From assembly GCA_033961575.1 (NCBI GenBank), contig CM066731.1, forward strand, positions 132,115,001 through 132,179,000: a DNA stretch of 64,000 nucleotides, given 5' to 3'. The notes under the pieces were generated by a model. That model saw only the letters and a program-made list of their open reading frames with translations, was not told the DNA's origin and ran no database searches. Below are positions 59,729 to 61,632 of the stretch, piece by piece (within the stretch, counting starts at the first letter, position 1; each line of letters starts with the position of its first letter). The position numbers and the translations under genes were made by a program. The DNA is from Aselliscus stoliczkanus (lineage: Eukaryota; Chordata; Mammalia; Chiroptera; Hipposideridae).

Positions 59729-60690
59729 CACAAATCTTCATGGCAGCTACTGAAAGCTAATAATTTTCTATAGTTATTTATTTTATCCTCATTTCTGAAA
59801 TTCTAATTCTGTCCTCTAAAAATATGTTTCAAGTTTGGAAGTTACAAATACAGTTTTGTGTTTGTGACACAATTTTATGGATGAAAAAGAGTTTGTGATA
59901 GCCCTAAACGAACTGATAAGTTTAAAAGGATAACCAAATCCAGAGTAATAAGTATCACTAGAGCCAATCTCAGTGAGCAAGAAAAAAAAAAATTTAGTCA
60001 ATAAAAAGGTTCACCATTAAGTCAATGGAGATATTTTTCACATGACTTCCTATATTTACAAATTGTCTTACTAAGAAAGGTTCTACCAAGTATGCCTTTC
60101 ACAGAGGAAGATATTATTCATTGAACATATTATAATACTAAAATTAACAACTATTTCCCAATGTGTACAAGACTTATATTCAGTGACAATCCAATAAACA
60201 AAGCAAAAATAGAATAATTTTAACTCCTTACCTTAAAAAATAACTACAAAACAAGCCAAATCAACAATGCTAAATTTTCTCTAAGAAAAGCATTCTACTA
60301 GAAACAGAAAAGAATTGGAAATTTTTCTGAAAATAATACTTACAATATCAAAGAAGACTTGGCAAACATCAATAGTGTTCAGCAATTCACAAACATGGTC
60401 CTGAAAATAAAAGTTTACTTTTATGTTTTACCTTTATAAATAATATTGAATTCAGAAACCACACACAAAAAATGTTACCTTAAACTTTTGTGCTAAAAGA
60501 ATTCTAACTTTATTATCTACAATTGAGAAAACAATTTGTACAATTAAATAGTAAATTTACCCCTGAAACGTTAAATTTTACATATTAAAATACGTACCTT
60601 AAATTCCATAACATCTACAAATGTGAAGTAATACAATGCCAGATTTTTCAAAATCTCTGATTTTTCTTTTTGTAGCTGTGCAAGCTGTTG
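475..60690 (-). CDS. NCKAP1: NCKAP1 (Nap1/Hem-2), internal 24 coding exons, partial at both ends
   Basis: NCKAP1 is a large, mostly helical cytoplasmic scaffold that pairs with CYFIP/Sra-1 and holds WAVE, ABI and HSPC300 in the WAVE regulatory complex. That complex relays Rac signals to Arp2/3 actin branching at the leading edge. I translated every minus-strand exon by hand. The 24 exons join in one open frame of 880 codons matching residues 74-953 of the 1128-residue mammalian protein as I recall it, with nearly every residue identical. All introns are GT-AG and all phases agree across junctions. There are no stops or frameshifts, and ordinary introns are present, so this is the functional gene and not a processed copy. 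The paralogue NCKAP1L (Hem-1) is less likely because the match to NCKAP1 is near-complete. The first about 73 and last 175 residues fall outside the window. Confidence 0.97.
678..795 (-). repeat. SINE, short (105-bp) family
   Basis: Runs from a poly-T tract through GAGGGCAGTGTCACTGGCC to TTGGCTGGCCC. Target-site duplication TCATGTGATTTTTT is present on both sides. Confidence 0.9.
1125..1207 (-). CDS. NCKAP1: NCKAP1 exon e23, residues 899-926
   Basis: CT finishes Ser899, then [20 protein letters not shown] and AQEALRD. The acceptor is CAAATTTAG and the donor GTAAGA. Confidence 0.95.
1411..1521 (-). repeat. SINE, short family
   Basis: Carries GAGGGCGGTGTCACTGG to CACTCGGCCGGCCCC. The flanks show an imperfect duplication around TCTATTCTTT. 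The tail is a TTTC-rich tract. Confidence 0.9.
1920..2076 (-). repeat. SINE, 150-bp family
   Basis: Carries AGCTGAGTCATCCTACCACC through GCTCTTAACCAACTGAGCC to TGGCCC. Perfect 14-bp duplication CAATACCATCATAT flanks it. Confidence 0.92.
2640..2820. repeat. Ancient purine-rich dispersed repeat fragment, unnamed
   Basis: Contains GAAGAGCATTCCAAG and related text typical of an old, widespread mammalian repeat whose database name I cannot recall. Similar stretches occur at 22540-22830, 24460-24800, 25630-25860 and 30240-30680. Confidence 0.35.
2927..3040 (-). repeat. SINE, short family
   Basis: Full-length copy with a perfect 16-bp duplication GCCACATTAAAAGTTC on both sides, so it is a young insertion. 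Confidence 0.95.
3178..3522 (+). repeat. MLT1/MaLR-type solo LTR
   Basis: Starts TGTCTGAATGTCTGTGTCCC and ends near GGACTAAGACACA, with the internal GGTGGAGCCCTCAAGAATTA expected of ERVL-MaLR LTRs. It is about 345 bp with no internal region, so a solo LTR of old retrovirus-like origin without coding capacity. Confidence 0.8.
4208..4391 (+). repeat. SINE, 150-bp family
   Basis: Begins GGGCAGGCTGAGTGGCTCAG and ends in an AAATAAAT-rich tail. Duplication ACAGCTATT flanks it. Confidence 0.92.
4611..4936 (+). repeat. hAT/MER5-type DNA transposon relic split by a SINE
   Basis: AGTGTTTCTCAAACTTTAAT at the left and CACTTTGAGAACCTCTGGT at the right are the inverted ends of a small MER5-like element. 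The SINE at 4709-4852 sits inside it. Confidence 0.65.
4709..4852 (-). repeat. SINE, short family, with an extended T-rich tail
   Basis: Inserted in the MER5-like element. The target AATAATTTACA occurs before the tail and again after GGCCGGCCC. Confidence 0.9.
4940..6680. other. Intronic, no clear feature
   Basis: A/T-rich intron between e22 and e23. The part to about 5700 is purine-rich and resembles the old dispersed repeat noted at 2640. From 5700 on I recognise nothing. Confidence 0.5.
6685..6880 (-). repeat. L1M 3'-end fragment
   Basis: The stretch with CACCATCACCACTGTGGTGA and CATCACCCC resembles the antisense of an old L1 3' region. Confidence 0.55.
7279..7357. mobile_element. 79-bp mini-mariner (TA-flanked palindromic element)
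   Basis: Starts TTGGGTTGTTGGAAAAGT and ends ACTTTTCCGAAAACTCAA, with TA on both sides. It has no coding capacity. Related copies lie at 62124 and, truncated, at 32014. Confidence 0.85.
7500..7875 (+). repeat. L1M 3' end
   Basis: Contains GGGGGCTGGGAGTGGG, GAGCTGATGGAACTGCTCT and the end AAATTATCCCTCAATCAAG, the standard order of an old L1 3' UTR on the plus strand. Confidence 0.8.
8197..8290 (-). CDS. NCKAP1: NCKAP1 exon e22, residues 868-899
   Basis: 31 codons, [20 protein letters not shown] then [11 protein letters not shown], plus T of Ser899. The acceptor is TTTTTTTAG and the donor GTGGGT. It is isolated between introns of 9.3 and 7.0 kb. Confidence 0.95.
8291..9765. other. Intronic, nothing recognised
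   Basis: First part of the 9.3-kb intron between e21 and e22, on the e22 side. No exon, recognisable repeat or long open frame is seen. Confidence 0.5.
9770..9862 (-). repeat. MIR fragment
   Basis: Reads AACTAAGGAAACTAAGACTC then AGAAGTTAGATAATTTGCCC, the MIR core in reverse. Confidence 0.65.
9919..10029 (+). repeat. SINE, short family
   Basis: GGGCCGGCCGAGTGGCGCG to GTGACACTGTCCTCAAAA. Duplication AAAAATCCATCC flanks it. Confidence 0.95.
10055..10240 (+). repeat. MER5-type hAT relic
   Basis: Reads GTTCCAAATGTTTAGTGTGC, CTGCTGAGTCCCAGCCCCAC and AATGCTGCTGATGCTCTG, the layout of small hAT elements of the MER5 kind. Confidence 0.55.
10245..12260. other. Intronic, unassigned apart from a short tetranucleotide run
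   Basis: 10924-10974 is an AAAT-type microsatellite. 11390-12060 is richer in G+C than its surroundings and carries short chance frames, but I cannot match it to a gene or named repeat. Confidence 0.45.
12261..12702 (-). repeat. Long composite SINE, short-family head (T+ tail)
   Basis: Reverse orientation. AGATTTTATTGGGG marks the tail (AATAAAATCT in sense), CTGCAGCAGGGGCTGCAG the middle, and CACTCGGCCGGCCC the head. No clear target duplication. It is co-oriented with NCKAP1, so its AATAAA lies in the gene's sense strand. Confidence 0.9.
12703..13917. other. Intronic, nothing recognised
   Basis: A/T-rich intron sequence. No feature could be supported. Confidence 0.5.
13931..14039 (-). repeat. 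SINE, short family
   Basis: Near-consensus copy from poly-T through GAGGGCAGCGTCACTGGCCC to CACTCGGCCGGCCC. Duplication AACGATATAAATTTTT flanks it. Confidence 0.95.
14610..14800 (+). repeat. MIR
   Basis: Reads GCATGGTACTACTTTAAGCT, CTGGAGCTAGGCAGAC and TTTCCTAATTTGTAAAACAG, in MIR order. Confidence 0.7.
14854..14968 (-). repeat. SINE, short family
   Basis: Carries GAGGGCAGTGTCACTGG to CACTAGGCCGGCCC. Perfect 13-bp duplication AAAGCTAGCTATT. Confidence 0.93.
15198..15630 (+). repeat. Long composite SINE, short-family head (T+ tail)
   Basis: Head GGGCCAGCCAAGCAGCGCG, middle CTACAGCTAAGATGGTGAAC and GCAGCCCCTGCTGCAGTGGG, tail CCCACAATAAAATCTTAAAA. Duplication TGTGTTC. Confidence 0.93.
16310..16545 (-). 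repeat. MIR
   Basis: Begins near CAGTGCTTACTGTGTGTCAG and ends near GTGTAATACTGCCTCTCC, a nearly full-length MIR in reverse. Confidence 0.75.
16722..16825 (-). repeat. SINE, short family
   Basis: Poly-T, GAGGGCAGTGTCCCCGGCC, to CTCGGCAGGCCC. Duplication ACCATATTCTT. Confidence 0.93.
17300..17455 (+). repeat. MIR
   Basis: Contains TTTAGCAAGTCAATTCACCT then CAGTTTTTTCATTGGTAAAA, matching the MIR core. It ends just over 100 bp from e21. Confidence 0.6.
17574..17671 (-). CDS. NCKAP1: NCKAP1 exon e21, residues 835-867
   Basis: AA finishes Glu835, then [20 protein letters not shown] and [12 protein letters not shown]. The acceptor is TTTCTTTTCAG and the donor GTAATA. A 9.3-kb intron follows. Confidence 0.95.
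17948..18078 (-). CDS. NCKAP1: NCKAP1 exon e20, residues 791-835
   Basis: One base finishes Trp791, then [43 protein letters not shown] and G of Glu835. The acceptor is CTCCTTAG and the donor GTGAAT. Confidence 0.95.
18271..18489 (-). CDS. NCKAP1: NCKAP1 exon e19, residues 718-791
   Basis: The longest exon here (219 nt). It reads [60 protein letters not shown] and [12 protein letters not shown], then TG of Trp791. The acceptor is TTCTCCCTAG and the donor GTAAGG. It is separated from e20 by only 192 bp. Confidence 0.96.
18720..19234 (+). repeat. Long composite SINE, three tRNA-like modules (T+ tail)
   Basis: Head GGGCCGGCCAAGTGGCTCAG, second module after GGATGGCTCAGCTGGTG, third module GGATGGCTCAGTGGATAGGG with B-box-like GGTTCAACTCC, then the shared tail CCCCAATAAAATCTTTAAAA. 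Flanked by AAAATTCT. It begins 231 bp upstream of e19's acceptor, antisense to the gene. Confidence 0.93.
19340..19530 (-). repeat. MIR
   Basis: CACCATTTCACAGATGAAAA followed by AACTAAGGCTCAGAAC is the reverse MIR core. Confidence 0.65.
19535..21290. other. Intronic, one TA/TG microsatellite
   Basis: 20592-20630 is a (TA)n/(TG)n run. A decayed hAT-like stretch may lie near 20730-20830 (GGTTTTCAAACTTTTGAATG). Nothing else is supported. Confidence 0.45.
21294..21425 (-). CDS. NCKAP1: NCKAP1 exon e18, residues 674-718
   Basis: One base finishes Asn674, then [43 protein letters not shown] and AA of Lys718. The acceptor is ATTTTTTCAG and the donor GTAAGA. Confidence 0.95.
21426..22253. other. 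Intronic, nothing recognised
   Basis: Intron between e17 and e18. No repeat or conserved element is evident. Confidence 0.5.
22254..22393 (-). CDS. NCKAP1: NCKAP1 exon e17, residues 628-674
   Basis: 46 codons, [15 protein letters not shown], then a lysine-rich stretch [17 protein letters not shown] (643-659), then [10 protein letters not shown] and AA of Asn674. The acceptor is TGAATTTAG and the donor GTAAGC. The basic stretch is probably a flexible surface loop between helical blocks (inferred from composition). Confidence 0.95.
22893..23012 (-). CDS. NCKAP1: NCKAP1 exon e16, residues 588-627
   Basis: 40 whole codons, [20 protein letters not shown] then [20 protein letters not shown], phase 0/0. 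The acceptor is TATTACAG and the donor GTAACA. Confidence 0.95.
23369..23396. repeat. (CA)n microsatellite
   Basis: ACATACATACACACACACAC run in the intron between e15 and e16. Confidence 0.9.
23863..24005 (+). repeat. SINE, 150-bp family
   Basis: Begins GGGCCGGCCGAGTGGCTCAG and ends in AAAAC repeats. Duplication AAAAAACATACA. It lacks the CAAGAGTGCGAGCTGAG segment seen in other copies. Confidence 0.93.
24460..24800. repeat. Ancient dispersed repeat fragment, unnamed
   Basis: AACAATAATCCAGGCAAAAG, TTCTGGACATGTTACATTTA and GACATCAGCATATGGGAGA match a common old mammalian repeat I cannot name. The same text recurs at 30240-30680. Confidence 0.45.
25130..25265 (+). repeat. L2 3' end fragment
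   Basis: Contains AAGGGTAAGGATAGTGTCTT and a following TTATCACAGGATTTAACAAG, the style of the L2 3' end. Confidence 0.5.
25290..25430 (+). repeat. MIR fragment
   Basis: GTGCCACTTACTAGCTACAT followed by GACTTTAGCG and CTTCATCACTAAACTAAG follows MIR order. Confidence 0.55.
25861..26244 (+). repeat. L1M 3' end
   Basis: Reads CAGATGAGTGGATAAACAAA, TGGATGAACCCTGAAACATT and the end AACGGCACACTTTTATG, typical of an old L1 3' end. Confidence 0.8.
26245..26320. repeat. (TA)n/(TG)n compound microsatellite
   Basis: Follows directly on the L1 3' end at 26244, so it probably grew from that element's tail. Confidence 0.85.
27304..27322. repeat. (TA)n microsatellite
   Basis: A short perfect TA run about 300 bp from e15 on its downstream side. 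Confidence 0.85.
27626..27758 (-). CDS. NCKAP1: NCKAP1 exon e15, residues 543-587
   Basis: One base finishes Cys543, then [44 protein letters not shown]. The donor is GTAATT. Two acceptor AGs lie 9 nt apart (TATAG, then TTTTTACAG). I chose the upstream one because it restores the FYS that the mammalian protein carries. The downstream AG would drop those three residues in frame. Confidence 0.93.
27759..29520. other. Intronic, mostly unassigned
   Basis: Intron between e14 and e15. 28855-28945 (TTGGAGCCAGAATACTTG, TGAATCCTGACCCTGCTG) looks like a MIR. No other feature is supported. Confidence 0.45.
29524..29669 (-). CDS. NCKAP1: NCKAP1 exon e14, residues 495-543
   Basis: 48 codons, [20 protein letters not shown] then [18 protein letters not shown] then [10 protein letters not shown], plus TG of Cys543. 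The acceptor is CTCTTACAG and the donor GTATGC. Residue 505 is Ser (AGC), where I recall Gly in the human protein. This is the only residue I would query. Confidence 0.95.
30240..30680. repeat. Ancient dispersed repeat, unnamed
   Basis: CAGATCATGCAGGCTCTGTA, CATGTTAAAGAATTTCAACT and AATAATCCAGACAGGAAAAT follow the order of the same common old mammalian repeat as at 24460. The open frames here are chance. Confidence 0.5.
30681..31125. other. Unassigned segment with two overlapping open frames
   Basis: A G+C-richer block from TATAGTGGGCAACAGAAAAT to CCAGTACCCATGAAACAGC. Two plus-strand frames of 119 and 125 codons overlap in it. I see no start context, splice sites or family match. An old retroelement fragment is the likeliest source. 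Confidence 0.35.
31330..31990. other. Intronic, nothing recognised
   Basis: Part of the 7.4-kb intron between e13 and e14, without a recognised element. Confidence 0.5.
32014..32069. mobile_element. Truncated mini-mariner
   Basis: Contains GCAATGAAAAACATAGAAAA and the terminal repeat GACTTTTCCAACAACCCAA. The opposite end is missing. Same family as 7279-7357 and 62124-62204. Confidence 0.75.
32608..33066 (+). repeat. MLT1-type solo LTR
   Basis: TGTTATGAGTTGAAAAGTGT at the start, GACCTTATTTGGAAACGG inside, and TTAAGCCTCCCAGTTTGTGG then AGCAATACA at the end. It is an ERVL-MaLR LTR with no coding part. Confidence 0.85.
33070..34040. other. Intronic, nothing recognised
   Basis: No feature could be supported between the MLT1 LTR and the SINE pair. 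Confidence 0.5.
34059..34557 (-). repeat. Long composite SINE, three-module type (T+ tail)
   Basis: Poly-T, then TTTTTATTGGGGAATTG (AATAAA in sense), ending AAGCTGCTTGGCCAGCCC. Preceded and followed by TACTTTGACTTTTT. The next SINE starts inside the second copy of that target. Confidence 0.93.
34572..35017 (-). repeat. Long composite SINE, short-family head (T+ tail)
   Basis: AAAGAATTTATTGCGG tail, GGAGCTGTTGTTCACCATCT middle, CACTCGGCCGGCCC head. Followed by the third copy of TACTTTGACTTTTT. Confidence 0.93.
35256..35380 (+). repeat. SINE, short family
   Basis: GGGCCGGTCGAGTGGCCAAT to CAGTAACACTGCTCTCAAAA with an A-rich tail. Duplication ACTATTTATG / ACCTATTTATG. Confidence 0.92.
35490..35690 (+). 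repeat. hAT-Charlie relic (MER5A1-like)
   Basis: Contains GATAAACTATGGCCTGTGAG, then GTTTTGTTGGACTACAGCCA and ATTGTCTACAGCTGC, matching the MER5A1-like hAT sequence as I recall it. Confidence 0.75.
35850..36405 (+). repeat. Tigger1 fragment
   Basis: Runs from TAAGTTTTAAATTGCACACC through TTATCAGATCGATTGTTGTG to the terminal GATAAGCGGGGACTACTG. The coding part is deleted. A second copy lies at 38785-39940. Confidence 0.8.
36507..36956 (+). repeat. Long composite SINE with hybrid head (T+ tail)
   Basis: Head GGACCAGCTGAGTGGCACG, then GACGCCAGCTCTGAGCAGCA (a mix of the short- and 150-bp-family heads), middle CTACAGCTAAGATAGTG, and tail CCCCAATAAAATCTTAAAAT. Duplication AATGTTTT. Confidence 0.92.
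37028..37086 (-). CDS. NCKAP1: NCKAP1 exon e13, residues 475-494
   Basis: A 59-nt exon. Two bases finish Val475, then [19 protein letters not shown]. The acceptor is GTTATTATAG and the donor GTAAGA. An antisense long SINE (36507-36956) lies about 70 nt past its donor. Confidence 0.95.
37170..37674 (+). repeat. L1M 3' end
   Basis: Reads CTGGTATATACACAAAAGAA, CAACCCAATATCCATCAACA, ATGCCAGGGGCTGGGTAAAC and ends TTTACCACAATTAAAAAA. It lies about 85 bp upstream of e13's acceptor. Confidence 0.85.
38371..38463 (-). repeat. SINE, short family, internally deleted
   Basis: Runs to CACTCGGCAGGCCC. It lacks the CTTCCCAAGCCAGCGC segment between GGCCGCTGG and TTAACGACC. First of a tandem pair. Confidence 0.9.
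38464..38581 (-). repeat. SINE, short family, second of a tandem pair
   Basis: GAGGCCAGTATCACTGGCCC to CACTCGGCCGGCCC. The duplication CTCTTTGGG lies outside the pair, not between the two copies. Confidence 0.9.
39353..39652 (+). repeat. Tigger-family short element (MER8-like) nested in Tigger1
   Basis: Begins CAGCTGATCCTTGAACAGGT and ends AAAGGTCAACTG, flanked by TA on each side. Contains AATTTTGGGGGAGTCAAAAG. About 300 bp. Confidence 0.75.
39690..39806 (+). repeat. SINE, short family, nested in Tigger1
   Basis: GGGCCGGCTTAGTGGCGCGG to GACACTGCCCTCAAAAA. Perfect 13-bp duplication AAAGAGTTTCAGG. Confidence 0.95.
39828..39899. repeat. G(n)-(GGT)n-(GT)n compound microsatellite
   Basis: Grew inside the Tigger1 end (CATCCACTGGGGG). 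Confidence 0.9.
40051..40132 (-). CDS. NCKAP1: NCKAP1 exon e12, residues 448-475
   Basis: 27 codons, [19 protein letters not shown] then MTSLSVKQ, plus G of Val475. The acceptor is CTTTTCAG and the donor GTAATA. An L1M 3' end lies a few tens of bases upstream of the acceptor. Confidence 0.95.
40180..40585 (+). repeat. L1M 3' end
   Basis: CATAGATCCATCAACTGGTG, CATGGAAGAATCTCAGAAAC and the end AAATTATACCACAACAAAAC. Confidence 0.8.
40720..40820 (+). repeat. L1M 3' terminus fragment
   Basis: CACTATGCTGTACGCTTAAA then TATATTTTACCACAATAAAA, a second, different L1 3' end. Confidence 0.65.
40935..41110 (+). repeat. MIR
   Basis: CTGACTTCAAATACTGGCTC, TTACTTATGAACTGC and CCCTCACAGAGCTGTTGTTG follow the MIR order. 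Confidence 0.65.
41865..41900. repeat. CA/CCCA-rich microsatellite
   Basis: ACACACACACCCACACACAC followed by CCCCACCCCCC. Confidence 0.8.
42205..42328 (+). repeat. SINE, short family, with GATA tail
   Basis: GGGCCGGCCGAGTGGAACGG to GACACTGCCCTCAAAAA (to 42304), then a (GATA)n run to 42328. The target ATAGATAGAC is itself GATA-like. Confidence 0.92.
42654..42786 (-). CDS. NCKAP1: NCKAP1 exon e11, residues 403-447
   Basis: One base finishes Lys403, then [44 protein letters not shown]. The donor is GTAAAA. The acceptor is a poor AATTTTTAAAAAAG with a purine-rich end, so it is the weakest-looking splice site in the series, though the reading frame demands it. Confidence 0.94.
42787..43494. other. 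Intronic, nothing recognised
   Basis: The 708-bp intron between e10 and e11. No repeat is seen. Confidence 0.5.
43495..43601 (-). CDS. NCKAP1: NCKAP1 exon e10, residues 368-403
   Basis: 35 codons, [19 protein letters not shown] then [16 protein letters not shown], then AA of Lys403. The acceptor is TTTTTTAATTAG and the donor GTAAGT. Confidence 0.95.
43968..44064 (-). CDS. NCKAP1: NCKAP1 exon e9, residues 335-367
   Basis: It reads [20 protein letters not shown] then [12 protein letters not shown] after one base of Ala335. The acceptor is TTTCCCTATAG and the donor GTAATT. The start is strongly basic (RERRK). Only 366 bp separate it from e10. Confidence 0.95.
44280..44470 (+). repeat. L2 fragment
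   Basis: CTTCAAGACCAACCCTACAA and GCATTTCCCAATATCC, then AACTAGACTGTGAAATCCTT and AATACAATAAATATCTG, match the L2 3' end layout. Confidence 0.6.
44840..45340 (+). repeat. Long composite SINE, three-module type (T+ tail)
   Basis: GGGGGCCAGCCAAGTGGTTC head, GGATGGCTCAGCTGGTGTTA second module, CAGATGGCTCAGTGGATAGG third module, and CCCCAATAAAATCTTGGAAA tail. This is the most complete copy of this type. Confidence 0.93.
45341..46730. other. Intronic, mostly unassigned
   Basis: 45395-45540 (TGCCTCTGTGACCTTAGG then CATCTATAAAACAGGATGGT) is probably MIR. The rest holds nothing I recognise. Confidence 0.5.
46732..46788 (-). CDS. NCKAP1: NCKAP1 exon e8, residues 316-335
   Basis: A 57-nt exon. One base finishes Gly316, then [18 protein letters not shown], then GC begins Ala335. 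The acceptor is TGTACATAG and the donor GTAAGT. Its length is a multiple of three and its phases match, so skipping it would remove 19 residues in frame. Confidence 0.95.
46789..47455. other. Intronic, nothing recognised
   Basis: Intron between e7 and e8, upstream of e8. Confidence 0.5.
47461..47571 (-). repeat. SINE, short family
   Basis: Poly-T, GAGGGCAGTGTCACTGGCCC, to CACTCGGCCGGCCC. 17-bp duplication CTAAATTAAGTACTCTT. Confidence 0.95.
47821..47925 (+). repeat. SINE, short family
   Basis: TGGGCCGGCTAAGTGGCGCA to GACACTGCCCTCAAAAAA. Duplication AAGACAATTG. Confidence 0.93.
48260..48472 (+). repeat. L1M 3' end fragment
   Basis: ACAATGGAAATGCTCTGTAT, ACCTAGGTGGTCATTTGTGT and TTTGACCTCAATAAATTATG. 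Confidence 0.65.
49065..49240 (+). repeat. Divergent tRNA-derived SINE (Ves-like head)
   Basis: GCTGGCCGGTTAGCTCAGTT then CCAAGGTTGTCAGTTCGATT and CCCACATGGGCCACTGAGC resemble the tRNA-Ile-like head of vespertilionid Ves SINEs. The tail CCACAACTAGACTGAAAG matches the long composite SINEs here. It is not a functional tRNA gene. Confidence 0.75.
49771..49927 (-). CDS. NCKAP1: NCKAP1 exon e7, residues 264-316
   Basis: Two bases finish Phe264. Then come [39 protein letters not shown] and DLFVNIR, with GG beginning Gly316. The acceptor is ATTTAAAG and the donor GTATGT. Confidence 0.95.
49928..50812. other. Intronic, nothing recognised
   Basis: Intron between e6 and e7, on the e7 side. No element identified. 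Confidence 0.5.
50813..50922 (+). repeat. SINE, short family
   Basis: GGGCCGGCCGAGTGGCACGG to GACACTGCCCTCAAAAAA. Duplication AATAAGAAATG. Confidence 0.95.
51235..51376 (+). repeat. MIR
   Basis: CAACATAGTGTAGACCATGA, CCTTGGAGTTAACCTGGGTT and CCTCATCTGTAAAACAGACC. Confidence 0.75.
51377..51460 (+). repeat. Local direct repeat, copy A (downstream of e6)
   Basis: Shares AGCATTTTACAATAAACTTC and flanking text with copy B at 52119-52263. The two copies bracket e6. Confidence 0.8.
51583..51631 (-). CDS. NCKAP1: NCKAP1 exon e6, residues 248-264
   Basis: A very short 49-nt exon: [16 protein letters not shown] plus the first base of Phe264. The acceptor is TTTTTTAAG and the donor GTAAGT. It is flanked on both sides by copies of the same roughly 85-bp intronic sequence, and skipping it would shift the frame. 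Confidence 0.95.
52119..52263 (+). repeat. Local direct repeat, copy B (upstream of e6)
   Basis: Same sequence as copy A but with about 60 bp of T-rich sequence inserted after TGATTTTTCTTTTC. Confidence 0.8.
52349..52486 (-). CDS. NCKAP1: NCKAP1 exon e5, residues 202-247
   Basis: 46 whole codons: [23 protein letters not shown], and at the end NPAQSDT. The acceptor is TTTTAATTAG and the donor GTATGG. A second pyrimidine-rich AG (CTAATTTCTCTTCAG) sits exactly 30 nt inside the exon, just before Met212. The upstream acceptor is needed to include [10 protein letters not shown], which I recall in the mammalian protein. Confidence 0.95.
52530..55330 (-). mobile_element. L1 with 5' UTR, ORF1 and start of ORF2, internally deleted
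   Basis: On the minus strand from 55330 down there is a G+C-rich 5' UTR-like part (about 54710-55330) and an ORF1 region with stops (about 53800-54700, with [11 protein letters not shown] and [18 protein letters not shown] text). Next is the ORF2 endonuclease start (about 53450-53720, [16 protein letters not shown] at about 53470-53520), then an abrupt join to the L1 3' UTR (52530-53450). Most of ORF2, including the reverse transcriptase, is missing. Stops make it inactive. Confidence 0.85.
55400..56110. other. Intronic, with a possible MER5-type relic
   Basis: 55895-56040 (AGGGCTCCACCCAAAACTTG, AGAACCTCTGGGAATAGAAT, GGAATCAGTATTTTTATTA) resembles a MER5-type hAT element. The rest is unassigned. 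Confidence 0.45.
56678..56830 (+). repeat. SINE, 150-bp family
   Basis: GGGCCAGCCGTGTGGCTCAA, full-length with an (AAAAC)n tail. Duplication AGCACAGATT. Confidence 0.95.
57215..57320 (-). repeat. MIR fragment
   Basis: CTCATTTAATACTCATAATA, GTAGGTACTATTATTACTCC and TTTTACAAAGAAGAAAGCTG. The mariner hairpin inserted at its end. Confidence 0.65.
57325..58231. mobile_element. Fold-back mariner: two 3' halves in inverted orientation
   Basis: The ends are TACGAGGTGT- and, in reverse, TACCAGGAGTG-. The right arm (about 57865-58231) reads on the plus strand like a decayed mariner transposase C-terminus. The left arm (57325 to about 57685) is the same sequence in reverse complement (TAAAGACACTCATG, AACTGCTTCAGAAAGTG, TTAATGGCAATGTGTCTTTT in both). 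The middle about 180 bp is single-copy mariner-like sequence. Stops and indels rule out an active enzyme. Confidence 0.85.
58582..58672 (-). CDS. NCKAP1: NCKAP1 exon e4, residues 171-201
   Basis: One base completes Ser171. Then 30 codons follow: [17 protein letters not shown] to [12 protein letters not shown]. The acceptor is CTTTTTAAG and the donor GTAAGAG. The 371-bp intron to e3 is largely filled by two SINEs. The next intron, to e5, is 6.1 kb. Confidence 0.95.
58742..58877 (-). repeat. SINE, 150-bp family, in the short e3-e4 intron
   Basis: AGCTGAGCCATCCTGCCACC to CACTCGGCCGGCCC. Outer duplication TCAGAAAGATTTTT spans this and the next SINE. Confidence 0.93.
58890..59015 (-). repeat. SINE, short family with (TTTA)n tail, 28 nt from the e3 donor
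   Basis: (TTTA)n, then AGGGCAGTGTCACTGGCCC, to CACTCAGCCGGCCC. It ends just before the second copy of TCAGAAAGATTTTT. Confidence 0.93.
59044..59186 (-). CDS. NCKAP1: NCKAP1 exon e3, residues 124-171
   Basis: It reads [20 protein letters not shown] at the start and [10 protein letters not shown] at the end, then the first two bases (AG) of Ser171. The acceptor is TTTTTTTTTTCTAG. Two SINEs hem it in: one begins 28 nt past the donor and one lies 50 nt upstream of the acceptor, both in the same orientation as the gene. Confidence 0.95.
59237..59670 (-). repeat. Long composite SINE, short-family head (T+ tail), 50 nt from the e3 acceptor
   Basis: AAAGATTTTATTGGGG tail, CAGCAGGGGCTGCAGCC middle, CACTCGATCAGCCC head. 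Perfect duplication TATTTCACAAACTTTT. Sense to NCKAP1, so AATAAA lies in the pre-mRNA. Confidence 0.95.
59696..59732. repeat. (CA)n microsatellite
   Basis: CA run broken by one CAAA, just beyond the SINE. Confidence 0.9.
60344..60400 (-). CDS. NCKAP1: NCKAP1 exon e2, residues 105-123
   Basis: A 57-nt exon of 19 whole codons reading [10 protein letters not shown] then DVCQVFFDI. The acceptor is TTTTCAG and the donor GTAAGT. Both ends are in phase 0, so skipping it alone would keep the frame. Confidence 0.95.
60598..60690 (-). CDS. NCKAP1: NCKAP1 exon e1, residues 74-104
   Basis: This is the first NCKAP1 exon in the window in transcription order. It reads [17 protein letters not shown] and ends VDVMEFK, 31 whole codons in phase 0/0. 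The acceptor is CTTTTTACAG and the donor GTACGT. The first half is a charged helix. The next exon is only 197 bp downstream. The preceding exon (ending ETRNNN in the human protein) was looked for up to 64000 and not found. Confidence 0.95.
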
Positions 60691-61490
60691 CTGTAAAAAG
60701 AAAATTAGAATGCACTGTTCACTAAGTACACAAATATTTAATTTTACTACAAACTACCTTCTTTTATGATTGCTATATGAAAGTGCAAGCTTTTAGAACA
60801 ATATTTCTAGATGATTAAGGCTTTTTTAAAAAACCAAAATACTTAAGACAGCAACTGCTAATAGTAATCAGCAACTGACAGTGTGAGGGCTATAAAACGA
60901 ATCAAAGCAGATTAGTACCAAACTACTACTATTAAGGAAAACTGGAACATGTTAGGAAAAAAAATCATCAAATGAACTCTTTAAAAAAATTAAAAACAAC
61001 TCATGAGCATGATCACATTACTAGAAGTGGTAGAAAAGAAGATGAAAAACATTATAACTTATACTACAAAAAAACAATATGCTTTTTATAAATTTGTAAC
61101 TTACCAAAAAGAACATCCAGGTAAAGCCACGTTACGCATGCAAAATAAAATGTAGATACAAACATAAAATACGGTAACGGTTCCCTGACCAGATCCACAA
61201 AACACAATAATACATTAAACAAAAGCAAAAACCACAACAACAAAAAAGAAATGAGAAACAAGCAAAACTAGAGTTAAGACACTGGTAAACATATGAAAGA
61301 GGGAAATGTGAATACGAAAGATGAATATTTCAAGCAATTGTATTATTAAATTTACAAGTCCTAAGTTTTCTTTTTAAAACAACTGTTAATATAATTTCTG
61401 AAAGAATCAAGCCATATTTAATGCCCTATATCATAAAGCCAGAATTCCAATAAAACATTTAGAAATTAGATGCTTAATATAGTCTACAGA
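60691..61490. other. Intronic, nothing recognised
   Basis: First part of the intron upstream of e1. No exon was found here. Confidence 0.5.
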
Positions 61491-61494
61491 ATAT

Positions 61495-61632
61495 CAACTC
61501 CCACATAATTCGGGAGCTTGTTGAAAAAGAAAAATCTCAGGTCCACCTGAAACCTACTCAATCAGAATCTACCTTTTTAATAAGATACGCAGGTAATCTG
61601 AATGCAGATTGAATGTCTGAGAATCACTTATC
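61495..61632 (+). repeat. MER5-type hAT relic
   Basis: TCTCAGGTCCACCTGAAACC, AATCAGAATCTACC and TGAATGTCTGAGAATCACTT. Confidence 0.5.
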